64,000 bases of DNA from Mucilaginibacter empetricola (lineage in GTDB: Bacteria > Bacteroidota > Bacteroidia > Sphingobacteriales > Sphingobacteriaceae), in contig NZ_JANUBZ010000001.1 of NCBI RefSeq assembly GCF_024808665.1, forward strand, positions 124,001-188,000, in the 5' to 3' direction. The stretch's first letter is position 1. Each line of letters starts with the position of its first letter. Shown in pieces: positions 15,723 through 25,204 of this stretch. The position numbers and the translations under genes were made by a program. Below the pieces are notes generated by a model. The model had not been told where the DNA came from. It searched no databases and saw nothing but the letters and a program-made list of their open reading frames with translations.

Positions 15723-16598
15723 TTAATTTAAAAACTCATTCATATACCCCAATATAATGTTCGTTTGCATCATCAGGCTTACATGGCCTTGCGAAGGAAC
15801 AATAGCCAGGTGCGATTTTGGCATCGGGCTCAAATCGGCAGATACGCCACCGCCTAATAGCTGGTAAGTTTTCATCAGCTCAACTTTGTCCAGGCCGTCA
15901 TTGTCGCCCGAGATGATCAATACCGGCGAGGTAATTTTGGAGATATTGCTATCACCCATGTCAAATGGTATACCGGCAAAGGCAATCATTTGCACTAAAA
16001 ACGGTGTCCATTTTGTTTTGTCGGGTGCCACGGCATCGTATCCTGTTTTCAATGGCGTATTCGTTAAAAATTCAGGCTTCAGGCCTTTAAAACCCTTAGT
16101 TACTACGGGCAGCCAACCGGTGCTTTTATAGGTAGACGAAATGATTACTAATTTTTTTACCCGTTTAGGGCTTTGGATGATCAACTGGTAGGCTACGGAG
16201 CCTCCCATGCTGTAGCCCGCAACATCGGCACTGTCAATTTTTAAGAAATCCATTACCCCTTCAACATCACTTGCCAGGGTAGGGAGCGTTAATTTTCTGT
16301 CCGAAAACGGTGTGTGCCCGTGTCCCTGCATTTCAATAGCAATTACTTTTCTTGTTTTTGACAATTCAGGTATCAATTGCGCCCAGTTCATCCCGATGGT
16401 ATAAAAAGCACCGTGCAGCAAAACCAGGGGCTTGCCTTCGCCATATACTTCGTAATAAATTTTAATGCCATTAACAGGTGCGTAGCCACTTTCGGCAGGT
16501 TTAAGCTCCTGCCCTTTGGATTGAAATATTGTAAAAACAAGCAGGACAATTATTAATATCGATTTTGGGAGATCTGCTCCCTTAAATACCTTTTTCAT
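15723..16598 (-). CDS. Exported alpha/beta-fold hydrolase
   Basis: 291 residues with a signal peptide (KSILIIVLLVFTIFQSKGQ). The oxyanion loop is HGAFYTIG, the nucleophile elbow is GYSMGGS with the catalytic Ser, the acid is probably in ISGDNDGLD and the His in SQGHVSL. This order fits prolyl-oligopeptidase-like/haloperoxidase-type alpha/beta hydrolases, often esterases or lactonases. The substrate is unknown. It stands alone. Confidence 0.85.
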   Translation of the reverse strand: MKKVFKGADLPKSILIIVLLVFTIFQSKGQELKPAESGYAPVNGIKIYYEVYGEGKPLVLLHGAFYTIGMNWAQLIPELSKTRKVIAIEMQGHGHTPFSDRKLTLPTLASDVEGVMDFLKIDSADVAGYSMGGSVAYQLIIQSPKRVKKLVIISSTYKSTGWLPVVTKGFKGLKPEFLTNTPLKTGYDAVAPDKTKWTPFLVQMIAFAGIPFDMGDSNISKITSPVLIISGDNDGLDKVELMKTYQLLGGGVSADLSPMPKSHLAIVPSQGHVSLMMQTNIILGYMNEFLN

Positions 16599-16895
16599 AA
16601 CACATTAATTTAAATTATTTTGGTTTATTGATGATATGAAGATCGAAATCATTTCAAGTTCGTTCGCTGTGCAAAAATGACAAGTTAGGGGGGTAATGTT
16701 GACAAACATGCTTACATCCACGCAGGGTCTCTCGTAGAGGACCCTGCGCTGTATGCCTATCGAATCCCTACCCGCGCCATAAAATGATAAATTAAAGTGA
16801 ACATAATAATTATGCATGTAGCGACAAGCTACAGGCATAATCATTCATAAACGCAGGCCGTGATAAGTGGCGTTTGTAAATTTATCCGGTTTAGT
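16599..16895. repeat. Gap with a hairpin (16719-16747)
   Basis: CGCAGGGTC and GACCCTGCG form a 9-bp stem, extended inward by CTCT/AGAG around CGT. This is like the paired short hairpins of the dispersed repeat family, but no sequence identity was noted. No gene is supported in this gap. Confidence 0.5.
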
Positions 16896-17330
16896 TTACC
16901 CCTTATAATCCGGGTCAAATTCCACTATCCATTCAATACCATATTTGTCCCTTAACATGCCGCCGTAGGTACCCCAGGGGCCTTCGCCAATGGGCCCGTC
17001 AACAGATGCGCCTGCAGATAACCCGTTAAATATTTTTTCAGCTTCTTCGCGGCTTTCGGCGCTAACTGCTATTTTCGACCGGTTTTCTTCTTCGCTTACC
17101 CGTCCCAAAAACGCAGGGACGTCATTGGCTATTAATAAATTGTGTTTACCGATAGGTAATGCGATGCGCATTATTTTATTGCCTTCATCTTCCGGTACGG
17201 GGAATTCATCGCTTGCCAGGTCTTTAAAACGAAGGATCTTACCGAACTCGCCGCCAAAAACTGATCTGTAAAAAGTGAATGCTTCTTCGGCGTTGCCATT
17301 GAAATTGATCCAGGGATTAATTGTTCTCAT
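16896..17330 (-). CDS. PhnB-like VOC-fold protein
   Basis: 144 residues beginning MRTINPWINFNGNAEEAFTFY, the standard start of PhnB-like proteins of the glyoxalase/VOC superfamily (often labelled 3-demethylubiquinone methyltransferase-like). GEGPWGTYGGMLRDKYGIEW is the usual C-terminal block. These proteins have two paired beta-alpha-beta-beta-beta modules and unknown substrates. On the minus strand it follows the AHSA1 gene by 53 bp, so the three genes ArsR, AHSA1 and PhnB-like probably form an operon. Confidence 0.88.
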   Translation of the reverse strand: MRTINPWINFNGNAEEAFTFYRSVFGGEFGKILRFKDLASDEFPVPEDEGNKIMRIALPIGKHNLLIANDVPAFLGRVSEEENRSKIAVSAESREEAEKIFNGLSAGASVDGPIGEGPWGTYGGMLRDKYGIEWIVEFDPDYKG

Positions 17331-17383
17331 AATTTTTATTTTTAATTTTTTGTTTGTTGATGTGATAGTTAACTTTTCTATAA

Positions 17384-17878
17384 TTATTGCGACAAAGCCG
17401 GCAGCATATCATCCAGTTTAGTAAACATGATAGCAAGTGCCTTAACGGCAGCATCCGCTAATCTTTCCATTCGTTCCAGCGATTCATTATAAATGCTGAT
17501 ACTCACTTTTGTTATACCATTATGTTCGCTGAAGGTATAATCCCATTCAGAACCCGGCAATTCGGGGTTTTCGTCTTTGTCTGCAAAAAAATTATGCAGC
17601 TTAAAATTGGTTTTGGGCGTAATGGAAGTATATCGCTGCAGCGCCCAATGTTCTTGTCCCTCAGGGCTTATCATTGCATAAAACCTGCGCCCCCCAACCT
17701 TAAAATCCATGTGCTTGGTTTTGGCGCGCATGGGTGCAGGCGCCCCCCATTGGTCCATTATTTCGGGTTTGGTAAAGGCATCCCATACCAGGGAAGGTTC
17801 CGCATCAAACTCACGGGTTATGTACACCGTTTGCGCTGCTTTGTCAACGTTAAAATCAAATAGCAAATCTTTTTTCAT
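17384..17878 (-). CDS. SRPBCC/AHSA1-family protein
   Basis: 164 residues with the START-like fold of the Activator-of-Hsp90 C-terminal (AHSA1) group: [27 protein letters not shown] at the N-terminus and [19 protein letters not shown] late. These proteins bind hydrophobic ligands. It overlaps the ArsR gene by 4 bp (ATGA), an extremely common pairing in bacteria in which the ArsR protein regulates the AHSA1 gene. Confidence 0.9.
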   Translation of the reverse strand: MKKDLLFDFNVDKAAQTVYITREFDAEPSLVWDAFTKPEIMDQWGAPAPMRAKTKHMDFKVGGRRFYAMISPEGQEHWALQRYTSITPKTNFKLHNFFADKDENPELPGSEWDYTFSEHNGITKVSISIYNESLERMERLADAAVKALAIMFTKLDDMLPALSQ

Positions 17879-18195
17879 TTTTTTTCGTTTTTCATGGTTA
17901 ATAATACTTCGTCGAGTTGGTTAAATTGAGCCTCCATGTTTTGCCTGAATTGCGCTAACCAATTATCAAATTCCTCCATTTTTTTTGCAACGAAGTGATA
18001 ATGAATCTCCCGGCCATTCTGCTCCGGCTTTATCAATCCGCATTCGTGCAATACTTTAATATGTTTTGATACGGCCTGCCGGCTCATATCAAATTTTTCG
18101 GCCATTACATTTGGTGTTAATGCCTGTATAGCAATTAAAGTTAAAATTGCCCTGCGTGTTGGGTCGGCTATGGCCTGGAATATGTCTTGTTTCAT
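17875..18195 (-). CDS. ArsR-family transcriptional regulator
   Basis: 106 residues from [18 protein letters not shown], the usual start; the ORF extends upstream but the extension runs through the operator. The winged HTH reads [30 protein letters not shown]. No metal-binding CxC is present, so this is the non-metal ArsR group paired with AHSA1 proteins. It probably represses its own operon through the dyads at 18214-18255. Confidence 0.9.
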   Translation of the reverse strand: MKQDIFQAIADPTRRAILTLIAIQALTPNVMAEKFDMSRQAVSKHIKVLHECGLIKPEQNGREIHYHFVAKKMEEFDNWLAQFRQNMEAQFNQLDEVLLTMKNEKK

Positions 18196-18213
18196 TTTGC
18201 AAAGTTTAAATAA

Positions 18214-18255
18214 GCAACCCGTAGGTTGCAAATATATACGCAACTTTTGAGTTGC
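18214..18255. promoter_or_regulatory. ArsR operator pair
   Basis: GCAACCCGTAGGTTGC (18214-18229) and GCAACTTTTGAGTTGC (18240-18255) are two dyads with the same GCAAC/GTTGC arms, 26 bp centre to centre, just upstream of the ArsR start at 18195. The tandem layout on one DNA face is typical of a repressor operator. Confidence 0.65.
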
Positions 18256-18361
18256 GCAAATTTTTTTTAAAATTATTTTTTGATAAAAAATAGGAGGTCA
18301 GTATGTTATAAAACAGGAAATGCTGCCAATAGGCGCAAATGCGTTAAAAAGAGGTTCGGGA

Positions 18362-18495
18362 AGTTTCCCCTATGGGTTAGGAAGCCACTCCGCGAAAGCA
18401 GGGCAGCTTTTTGCTTTTAATCGCTTGGCAAATAGTGGATACAGAGTCTACCTACCCGTGGTTTGCATACCACAGACTTCGGGGAAAATCGGCGA
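18362..18495. repeat. Diverged copy of the hairpin-cluster repeat
   Basis: AGTTTCCCCTATGGGTTAG followed by GAAGCCACTCCGCGAAAGCA and CAGCTTTTTGCTTTTAATC parallels 13006-13075 base for base with scattered changes, and then ATAGTGGATACAGAGTCTACC parallels the GGAGAC...GTCTCC hairpin, with compensating changes keeping the stem. It occupies the gap between the ArsR operon and the EthD gene. Confidence 0.65.
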
Positions 18496-18507
18496 CCCTC
18501 AATAATA

Positions 18508-18945
18508 TTACTCCACAACTTCGCTGATTTGGATCACCGGCTGGATATCAGTATAGTTCGGAATATCCGCCCGGATTTTGCCTCCATTGGCTGCCATTCC
18601 ATTTTGAAAGGCTGCAATGGTATCAAAATACAGGTAGCCGATAGCTACAAAAGGTACCGGTGCGCCCGGCGCGCCGCCGGCTATTCCCTTGTCAATGGCA
18701 GTGGCCTTTAAGGCTTCTCCAAATAAGCTTTTGAGTAAAGGGAAATGTTTATTGGTATAATAATCCATATCAAATTTTTTACCCTCCCCGTTTGGATAAA
18801 GTATCGTCACTTTAATCATGCCTTTCTTAATTACCTGGCTTTCGGTTGATTTGTTTTGCTGAAATGCATTAACCTGCGCCATTGCGTTAAGTGTAGACAG
18901 GAGCATGATTACTCCCGTAAATACTACAATTAGATTTTTCTTCAT
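18508..18945 (-). CDS. Exported EthD-domain protein
   Basis: 145 residues: a signal peptide (MKKNLIVVFTGVIMLLSTLNAMAQ) and a ferredoxin-like EthD/dimeric alpha-beta-barrel domain, with IKVTILYPNGEGKKFDMDYY, TNKHFPLL and the Phe/Tyr-rich VAIGYLYFDT. EthD-type proteins are small and often act with oxygenases; an exported version is less usual. Function is unknown. Confidence 0.75.
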   Translation of the reverse strand: MKKNLIVVFTGVIMLLSTLNAMAQVNAFQQNKSTESQVIKKGMIKVTILYPNGEGKKFDMDYYTNKHFPLLKSLFGEALKATAIDKGIAGGAPGAPVPFVAIGYLYFDTIAAFQNGMAANGGKIRADIPNYTDIQPVIQISEVVE

Positions 18946-19232
18946 GCTATTTAGGTTTGGCTATGCTAAGTTAAAAAAAACATTTTTTTTTAAACAATCG
19001 CCGATAACTGAATTGTCATTTTTTCGATCAATGACTACTATCCCTAACAGAAATACTTAATGGGCTAGATATAAGCAATGTACAAAAACAATAAGCACTT
19101 GATTTTTCAACCCTGCAGATATTTTATAATCAAGCTACGCTTGTGAATGAAAAAATGTAGTAGTTAGCATAATTAACAGCTATTGATCTTTATAAAAAAC
19201 AATCGTTTTTGATTCCCCTACGTGCAAAAAGT
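18946..19232. other. AT-rich gap, nothing recognised
   Basis: Upstream of the EthD gene. No gene or repeat was noted before the hairpin copy at 19233. Confidence 0.5.
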
Positions 19233-19284
19233 GGAGACAGCGTCTCCAGGCATAGTCGTCCGTAGTTTGGAAACTACGGACAGC
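19233..19284. repeat. Short copy of the hairpin-cluster repeat
   Basis: GGAGACAGCGTCTCC (19233-19247) and GTCCGTAGTTT/AAACTACGGAC (19258-19281). Bases 19242-19284 are identical to 13092-13134. The first terminator-like hairpin is missing. The loop of the first hairpin differs (AGC against TGAA) while the stem is kept. Confidence 0.75.
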
Positions 19285-19334
19285 AGGAAACAGAGCGGTT
19301 TTTACTTATATCTGTACCACCTCAACGGGCATCA

Positions 19335-20078
19335 TTAACCCATAACAGATTTAACGAGCAGAAATAACCCGATGCCTAACAGAATAAAGTACACATATTT
19401 GAAAAAGCTCTCGCTGTTAAGGCGGTTATTAACCAACCTCCCAATAAAAACTGAGGGAACCATTACCGGCAGGCTTAATAAATAATAACGGAATACAGCA
19501 GGAACTAATAAACCTGTTAGCCAGTAGCCCATTATACCAACGGCACTGGCTACCAGGAAATACCCTTGTACAGTGGCACGGAAATGCTGAGCCGACCATC
19601 GCATTTTGGCACCGTAAATAACCAGCGGAGGGCCATTGATTCCATAAGCGCCACCCAAAATCCCCGACAGTAATCCACAACCAAAAAGCCATGAAATGCT
19701 GTCTTTTTTTAATTCTTTAAGTGGTTTACCCATTAAAAGGTATACAGAAAACAGGCTGATGACAAGCCCGAGAGTTGCTTTCACAATCCGCTCATCCGTT
19801 TTTATTAGTAATAACAATCCAATAGGTATGCCGATTAATGTAAACCCAATGAGGCCCCCGGCACTTTTAAAATGTATTTTATTCCAATCCTGAATTACTA
19901 CAATCACGGCAATGGTTATGGATACCAGGACGGACAACGGCACCGCAACATTCAGTGGAATCCAGATTGCGAGCAAGGGGACAGCTATCAGTGATTCGCC
20001 AAAACCAAAGGCTGAACGGAAAACTGTAGCAATAAAAATAACGGTTAAAATATTAGCAGTAAGGGTGTTAAAAAGCAT
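19335..20078 (-). CDS. TauE/SafE (TSUP) family permease
   Basis: About 247 residues from the ATG at 20078, chosen because AGGA lies at a suitable distance upstream; ATG 20084 is possible too. It has about eight membrane helices in two repeats, with FRSAFGFGESLIAVPLLA and GGAYGINGPPLVIYG, the conserved Gly/Pro blocks of the TSUP family (sulfite/organosulfonate or anion exporters). The substrate is unknown. Confidence 0.85.
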   Translation of the reverse strand: MLFNTLTANILTVIFIATVFRSAFGFGESLIAVPLLAIWIPLNVAVPLSVLVSITIAVIVVIQDWNKIHFKSAGGLIGFTLIGIPIGLLLLIKTDERIVKATLGLVISLFSVYLLMGKPLKELKKDSISWLFGCGLLSGILGGAYGINGPPLVIYGAKMRWSAQHFRATVQGYFLVASAVGIMGYWLTGLLVPAVFRYYLLSLPVMVPSVFIGRLVNNRLNSESFFKYVYFILLGIGLFLLVKSVMG

Positions 20079-20155
20079 TTGCATCCTATTGGCGGGAAGC
20101 TTAAATATACCAAATTTAGGCGGCAAAAGCTAATAAATTGACCTGAAAACAGCGC

Positions 20156-21091
20156 TCATTCCGGCATTTTTTGAAAACCCCGTCGGAAAGCCACAGGCGA
20201 CTGCCTTGTTTTTTGTTTGAATAATTTACTGAAAGAGGGTACGTGCTCAAAGCCGAGGCTGTAGGCAATTTCGCTCACGGTTAAATCTGTTGCAGATAAC
20301 TTTTGTTTGGCCACAGCAATCAGTTGTTCATGGATGTGTTGTTGGGTATTCAATCCGGTTAACGCTTTCAACAGTCCGCTCAAGTAATTGGGCGACATGT
20401 TAAGTTTTTCGGCAACAAACTGAACCGTTGGAATACCCTGCTGCAACCGCTCCTGGCTACTGAAGTAATTATTCAGCAATATTTCCAGCCGTTCCAGTAC
20501 ACGGTGCTTGCTGCTATTATCGCGCGTAATAAACTGACGGTGGTAAAAACGATCGCCATAACCCAACAGGGCAGCCAGTTCGGAGACGATTATCTGTTGT
20601 GAAAAACGATCCGTAAAAGCCATTAATTCCTGCCGGATGTGCTCAACGAGGCCATTCATGATCACCTCCTCGCGCTCCGACAAAAAAAGTGCTTCATTAA
20701 CGGCATAGCCGAAATAACCATACTGCCGTATCTCTTTAGCCAGTGCCGTATTGGCTAAAAAATCAGGATGCACCAGTAAAAGCCAGCCCGAAGGCTTTGA
20801 TTCGGCGCTTTCGTCTGTTTCTACCCGGAGCACCTGGCCCGGAGCAAGAAAGAACAGTATACCTTCATCAAAGTCGTAAGGCTGCTGGCCGTAAACCATT
20901 TTATAATTTAAACCCCGCTTTACCGAGATCGAATAAAAATCGAACATTGCGCTCATGCCGTTTCGTTCCTCCGGATGCCGGATATCGGCATAGTTTACCA
21001 GGCTGATAAGCGGATGCAGCGGGCCGGGCAGGCGGTTGAGCCGGTGAAACTCCGTTATGGTTTTTATTCTGATGGGTGTTGTACCGGCCAT
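20156..21091 (-). CDS. AraC-family regulator
   Basis: 311 residues. Cupin-like N-domain (FDFYSISVKRGLNYKM, FDEGILFFLAPGQVL) then two HTH units: VQFVAEKLNMSPNYLSGLLK and VSEIAYSLGFEHVPSFSKLFK. It is a paralogue of the protein at 37745-38647, which shares HPLIS, APGQV and NMSPNYLS. It follows the SDR gene by 1 bp on the same strand, so they are translationally close. Confidence 0.88.
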   Translation of the reverse strand: MAGTTPIRIKTITEFHRLNRLPGPLHPLISLVNYADIRHPEERNGMSAMFDFYSISVKRGLNYKMVYGQQPYDFDEGILFFLAPGQVLRVETDESAESKPSGWLLLVHPDFLANTALAKEIRQYGYFGYAVNEALFLSEREEVIMNGLVEHIRQELMAFTDRFSQQIIVSELAALLGYGDRFYHRQFITRDNSSKHRVLERLEILLNNYFSSQERLQQGIPTVQFVAEKLNMSPNYLSGLLKALTGLNTQQHIHEQLIAVAKQKLSATDLTVSEIAYSLGFEHVPSFSKLFKQKTRQSPVAFRRGFQKMPE

Positions 21092-21092
21092 A

Positions 21093-21875
21093 TTACGAAT
21101 GTAGGTTTTTAGCCCTTGCTTTTTGCAGCGTTTTATCTAAAAAATTGAGGAAGAATTCGGGCATCAGCCTGCTCATTATCTTCAATACTTTGGATAGCCC
21201 CGGTTTAATCTCCAGCTTATCATTCAATAACCCTTTAATAGCAATGTTCACCATTTTGGGTGTAGCCATGCTTTGGCTACTATCTACCAAGCCAACAAAA
21301 GCATCGCCCAATGGGGTATCAGTACTCGGGGGTGCCAGTTCAAATACTTTAATGTTGGTGGCTTTTAGTTGCAGGCGCAGCACGCGGGTATAAGCACGTA
21401 ACCCCGCTTTAGCAGCGCTGTAAACAGGCGAAATGGGGAATGGTATAAAGGCCAGTCCGGATGTAACGTTGACGATAGCTGCCGAAGGTTTTGTGATGAG
21501 ATGTGGCAGAAATTGCTGCACCATTTGGATAGCACCGGAAAGGTTGATATCTATCTCCGAATTGATATTTTGTTCCAACCCGGTATCTAACAAATTGATG
21601 TTGCGCATAATACCGGCATTGTTGATAACAATATTCAGATCCGGAAACTGGTTAGTAACCTTTTCATATAATTGCTGTATAGCGCCGGGATCGCTAACAT
21701 CACTCTGAAAAATGTGGACCTGTGGAAATTGCTGTTTTACCTGCTCCAGGCGGGCCAGGTCGCGGCCGGTAATCAGGATTTGTGATGCGCCCTGTGCAAT
21801 TAATTGTTTTACCAATTCCAAACCGATTCCGCTGTTGCCACCGGTAATTAAAATGGTGCTGTTTTTAAGTTTCAT
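21093..21875 (-). CDS. Short-chain dehydrogenase (DltE-like)
   Basis: 260 residues from MKLKNSTILITGGNSGIG at 21875. Cofactor motif TGGNSGIG, Asn-Asn-Ala-Gly after strand 4, catalytic Ser in TSGLAF and the Tyr-Lys pair in YSAAKAG. These residues and the length fit the DltE-type oxidoreductases; the SDR probably reduces a carbonyl substrate. It is the first gene of a two-gene unit with the AraC regulator, a layout repeated in reverse order at 36867-38647. Confidence 0.88.
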   Translation of the reverse strand: MKLKNSTILITGGNSGIGLELVKQLIAQGASQILITGRDLARLEQVKQQFPQVHIFQSDVSDPGAIQQLYEKVTNQFPDLNIVINNAGIMRNINLLDTGLEQNINSEIDINLSGAIQMVQQFLPHLITKPSAAIVNVTSGLAFIPFPISPVYSAAKAGLRAYTRVLRLQLKATNIKVFELAPPSTDTPLGDAFVGLVDSSQSMATPKMVNIAIKGLLNDKLEIKPGLSKVLKIMSRLMPEFFLNFLDKTLQKARAKNLHS

Positions 21876-22036
21876 AACTTTGTGTTTTTTGATTGATACA
21901 AAGTTGCAGAGCCTAAACCATGGAAGTTTAGCCAAATCTATGATAGCGATAGCCGAAACCAACACCGATTGCTTCTTTCTGCTCCGAATGAAGAAACCGC
22001 ACCTATTTTGGTACCGGTAAAGTTTCAAGTCAGGGA

Positions 22037-23503
22037 CTAAGGCTTTAATCTATAAACCCCATAATTAAACATACACTGATCGAAGGTATAATCGGCAGCA
22101 ACCAATTTATCTATGTACAACCTTAAATCAGGATCAACATACAGCTTATATTCATCAAAAAGAGGTACCAGTATCATTTCGGGTTTATTTTTTTCCATAT
22201 CAAGCAGGAATCTTTTTTTGGCAACTACTGTTTGTGTTACGTTAAAATAAATAGTTGGCGACATTCTTTCTGAATAAGCCTGAACCTGCGAGCCGAACCC
22301 TGCTACAAATACCTTATCCGTGGGACTGGTATTAGCTTTAACCCACAACCCCAACTGTCTGCTGGCGCTTTCGTCAGGTTCTATAAAAGGTGCATGGCAA
22401 AAGTTTTTGGCTTTCTGAAATTCTCCGGTAAATAGCCTGGTAAAATTCAGGAGCGGCTCTACAATTTTGGGAGAAAAAACCACCCATATAATTATCATGA
22501 TCTTCTTTATTGACAGCTGATATTTATCGATTAAATAACTGACAGCTAACGCGCCTACAAGTGACAAAGCCGGCAATAAATCCTTCAGATCAACCCGGGC
22601 GTAATTGCCGATAACGTTGATGCCAACAAATGCCAGGATAAGCCATAAGAGCAGCCAGTCGATTCTTTTTTTAATATAGATGTAGATAATAACAAGCGGA
22701 TAGAATAATATCACTTCCGAATAAAAGAACATATTATAAAATTGCACCATTCGCCATAGCAGGTTATGGTAGGTGGTGCTGCCCTGGCCAAAGTTATCTG
22801 CAAAAGAATAGATATAAATATCTTTGATATTGATTCCAACCAGCGTTGCGGTTAACAATAGCAAGCTTATGCCGGATAAAAAGCCTATAGAAAACACGAG
22901 GGCGCTCTTTTTTGATTTTTTTAATGAAACTATAAAAAGAGTTACTACCCCAAATAATGCAGACAGGCGAAACGCTGCACCAATGGCACCACAGAAACCA
23001 CTCAGAAAAAGCCCTTTATTTTTTTCCGGGAAGTTTAGAAAGAAATAAAAAGAGACAATGACAAACATTACGTCGTAAGTTTCTGTGAAAGAAACATATC
23101 TGCCGTCCACACCGTGCCAAAGCACTGATAAGCCATAAAAAGATATAGCCAGTAGTCCGGCACGATGTCCGGATAACCGGTTTGCTATTTTATAAATGAA
23201 ATAGATACCGATAGATTGGCACAGCGTACCAAATGCCCGTGGGAACCAATAATTAACTCCAAAAAGTTTGTCGGACAGGCCAAAGATTGCGAAAAACAAT
23301 GGCGACTTATTATCTACCCCACCCTGGTAAGGAGCAAGTCCATTTCTAAACCAGTTTCGCCCGATATAATGCCACATGCCTTCTTCTTGCGAAAATGCAA
23401 AGCCATTGGTAAACAAGGCGATAAATAACTGCAGAAGGGTTAATATTATAATAACATGTAATAAAGTTGGCTTATAATTACTGATTGCGTATCTCTTTAC
23501 CAT
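22037..23503 (-). CDS. GT39-like integral membrane glycosyltransferase
   Basis: 488 residues from ATG 23503 (an ACAGGACC site sits in front). About eleven membrane helices. The first large loop reads GGVDNKSPLFFAI, resembling the Asp-Asn-Lys-Pro-Pro loop of ArnT/PMT-type (GT39/GT83) lipid-linked sugar transferases. The C-terminal soluble part contains YSERMSPTIYFN. It probably transfers a sugar from a polyprenyl donor at the outer leaflet; acceptor unknown. The gene is single. Confidence 0.8.
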   Translation of the reverse strand: MVKRYAISNYKPTLLHVIIILTLLQLFIALFTNGFAFSQEEGMWHYIGRNWFRNGLAPYQGGVDNKSPLFFAIFGLSDKLFGVNYWFPRAFGTLCQSIGIYFIYKIANRLSGHRAGLLAISFYGLSVLWHGVDGRYVSFTETYDVMFVIVSFYFFLNFPEKNKGLFLSGFCGAIGAAFRLSALFGVVTLFIVSLKKSKKSALVFSIGFLSGISLLLLTATLVGINIKDIYIYSFADNFGQGSTTYHNLLWRMVQFYNMFFYSEVILFYPLVIIYIYIKKRIDWLLLWLILAFVGINVIGNYARVDLKDLLPALSLVGALAVSYLIDKYQLSIKKIMIIIWVVFSPKIVEPLLNFTRLFTGEFQKAKNFCHAPFIEPDESASRQLGLWVKANTSPTDKVFVAGFGSQVQAYSERMSPTIYFNVTQTVVAKKRFLLDMEKNKPEMILVPLFDEYKLYVDPDLRLYIDKLVAADYTFDQCMFNYGVYRLKP

Positions 23504-23735
23504 ATGGTCCTGTTTTAGTATCATTATAGCATAACGGCAAAAGTGAACCAATTTAGGGGCGTGGTATATTATTTTACATGAAGTGGGGTATTTACTTGAT
23601 GAACTAAGAAAAATTGTAAACCAGCGGTTGTTAATTGTGATCGATTTTCCCTCAGGTTTCTTTCAAACTTAAAAGCCATTAGCGAAAAAATTGAGGTTCT
23701 TTTGTGATAGAAAGACCTCTTGTATGCCTACTTAG

Positions 23736-24014
23736 GCACACGCATGCGCCCAATGTCATTAAGTTAAGAGCATCTGGCATTGGCCTCACCTAAACTGCGA
23801 AGCACTCATGAATGCCTTTATAAAATGAAACAAACATGAATAATCCTCTCCAACCGCGTGCCGCCTTAGCTTTAGCGGTGGCGCAAGGAGAGGACTTAAA
23901 CTTCGCTATTTTTTAGAACCCTCTCCTTTGGAGAGGGCAGGGTGAGGCAATTAAGCCATGCTTGGAAAACTAATTATTTTATTCCCCTTAACTTAATGAC
24001 ATTGCGCGTGCGCC
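23736..24014. repeat. MITE-like element with inverted ends
   Basis: Left arm 23736-23768 and right arm 23987-24014 match as complements over GGCGCA...GCAATGTCATTAAGTTAAG with a few mismatches. Between them CCTCTCC and GGAGAGG hairpins occur twice (23845-23900, 23910-23935). There is no open frame. The form is that of a small non-autonomous mobile or recombinogenic repeat. The rest of the gap 23504-24064 holds nothing recognised. Confidence 0.6.
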
Positions 24015-24064
24015 AGTGAGTACCTTGTTAGCACGTACCGGCTTTGCAGGTGCATATTTTTCGG

Positions 24065-24547
24065 TTAACCGTTCGCCTTAAAAGGTCCACCGGGTACGCC
24101 CCAACCCCATTTTGGCATGGGTATATCGGGTGGTTCGTCGATACTATCCATATTTGAATTGATGACGGCTATGCGCGTTCCCCATTCCAGGTAAGCCAGA
24201 AATGCCGAGCGAAACTCGGGATCGTCGGGAAGTTTTAACTCGTCGGCAGTTTGCAGCAGCAATTCCACCCAACACTGACGGTGCTGTTGAGTAAGGTGTT
24301 TGGACAGGTGATGCCGTATCATTTCAAAATGGCTGCCTTCGCTTTCACTATACAGCTCAGGACCTCCCAACACTTCGGCCACAAAATGAGCCACATGTAG
24401 CCTGTGCTGTGGCGACATGTGGCTAAAAACCGGTTGCAATATATCGTCGTTTAATACCTTATCATAAAATTTATCAAACAGTTCCACAAATACAGGCATT
24501 CCACCGGCCCATTCATAAAGCGAAGGCACAGGTTTATCGTTATTCAT
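24065..24547 (-). CDS. Truncated haemoglobin (group II/III-like)
   Basis: 160 residues. SLYEWAGGMPVFVELFDKFY is the usual N-terminal helix of truncated globins, HLSKHLTQQHRQCWVELLL with EWGTRIAV is the C-terminal helix pair, and the proximal-His candidate lies in the HFEMIRHHL segment. Members bind haem and handle O2 or NO. It has a poorly conserved Pro-rich tail. The promoter contains the 24-bp motif shared with the cyclase gene, pointing to the HxlR protein next door. Confidence 0.82.
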   Translation of the reverse strand: MNNDKPVPSLYEWAGGMPVFVELFDKFYDKVLNDDILQPVFSHMSPQHRLHVAHFVAEVLGGPELYSESEGSHFEMIRHHLSKHLTQQHRQCWVELLLQTADELKLPDDPEFRSAFLAYLEWGTRIAVINSNMDSIDEPPDIPMPKWGWGVPGGPFKANG

Positions 24548-24601
24548 AAATATGTTTTTATAATTTGCGTAACATCAAAAGTATTGTATGAATAACGTAA
24601 T

Positions 24602-24625
24602 GTCAATAACTAACTAAAAAGTAGG
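24602..24625. promoter_or_regulatory. Motif in front of the globin gene (left operator)
   Basis: GTCAATAACTAACTAAAAAG followed by TAGG lies 54 bp upstream of the globin start. Its reverse complement recurs at 25205-25228 with one change. The pair flanks the HxlR gene symmetrically, so I read both as binding sites of the HxlR protein. Confidence 0.7.
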
Positions 24626-24806
24626 TTATTACGCTGTGACGAATTATCTGGAAGAGTTATTTGCGAGTGGCAAAGTGTCATATCAAAAATATTATGAAGC
24701 AGCCTAATACTGCTACGGCTGACAAGATTAAACTTTGGCAGGAAATTTAACAATATAGAATGCCCATATCTTTTAACTTAACAGCAGCATTATAGGCTAA
24801 CCGGTT

Positions 24807-25172
24807 ATGATAACATTAAACAAAAAAATATATACATGCCCTGTTGATGTGACGTTGGGATTAATAGGCGGTAAATGGAAATTACTAATTTTGTTCCACC
24901 TGCATTATTTTGCCAAAAAAAGCTACAGCGATTTTAAAGCTAATCTCCCAGGTATCTCTGAAAAAATGCTTTCGCAGCAATTGAAGGAACTGGAAAGAGA
25001 TAAATTAATAGCCAAAAACCAGCTTTCAATAAAACCAAACCGCGTAGAATATTTTCTTACTGAAAGAGGACAATCCCTTGGGCCGCTGTATGAATTTATC
25101 AGCAGCTGGGGTATCAGCTACCTGATGGAAAACAATATCGACTATATTAAAGATCAGCACCTTTATAAATAA
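24807..25172 (+). CDS. HxlR-family winged-helix regulator
   Basis: 121 residues: TCPVDVTLGLIGGKWKLLIL with the N-terminal Cys at 11, the recognition helix region SDFKANLPGISEKMLSQQLKELE, wing IKPNRVEYFLTERG and end helix FISSWGISYLMEN. It stands between a divergent globin gene and a co-directional cyclase gene, each preceded by a copy of the same motif, so it probably controls both. Confidence 0.9.
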   Translation: MITLNKKIYTCPVDVTLGLIGGKWKLLILFHLHYFAKKSYSDFKANLPGISEKMLSQQLKELERDKLIAKNQLSIKPNRVEYFLTERGQSLGPLYEFISSWGISYLMENNIDYIKDQHLYK

Positions 25173-25204
25173 GTTTCGATAGCAATTTATTAAGCAAGTG
25201 GCAC

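Noticed and set aside
15886..16131. 81-codon plus-strand frame within the hydrolase gene
   Set aside because: It is antisense to a clear alpha/beta hydrolase, so a shadow frame.
16605..16844. 79-codon minus-strand frame upstream of the alpha/beta hydrolase
   Set aside because: It crosses a hairpin and has no family features.
23736..24014. CRISPR array
   Set aside because: Only hairpin-type inverted repeats occur, no regularly spaced direct repeats or cas genes.
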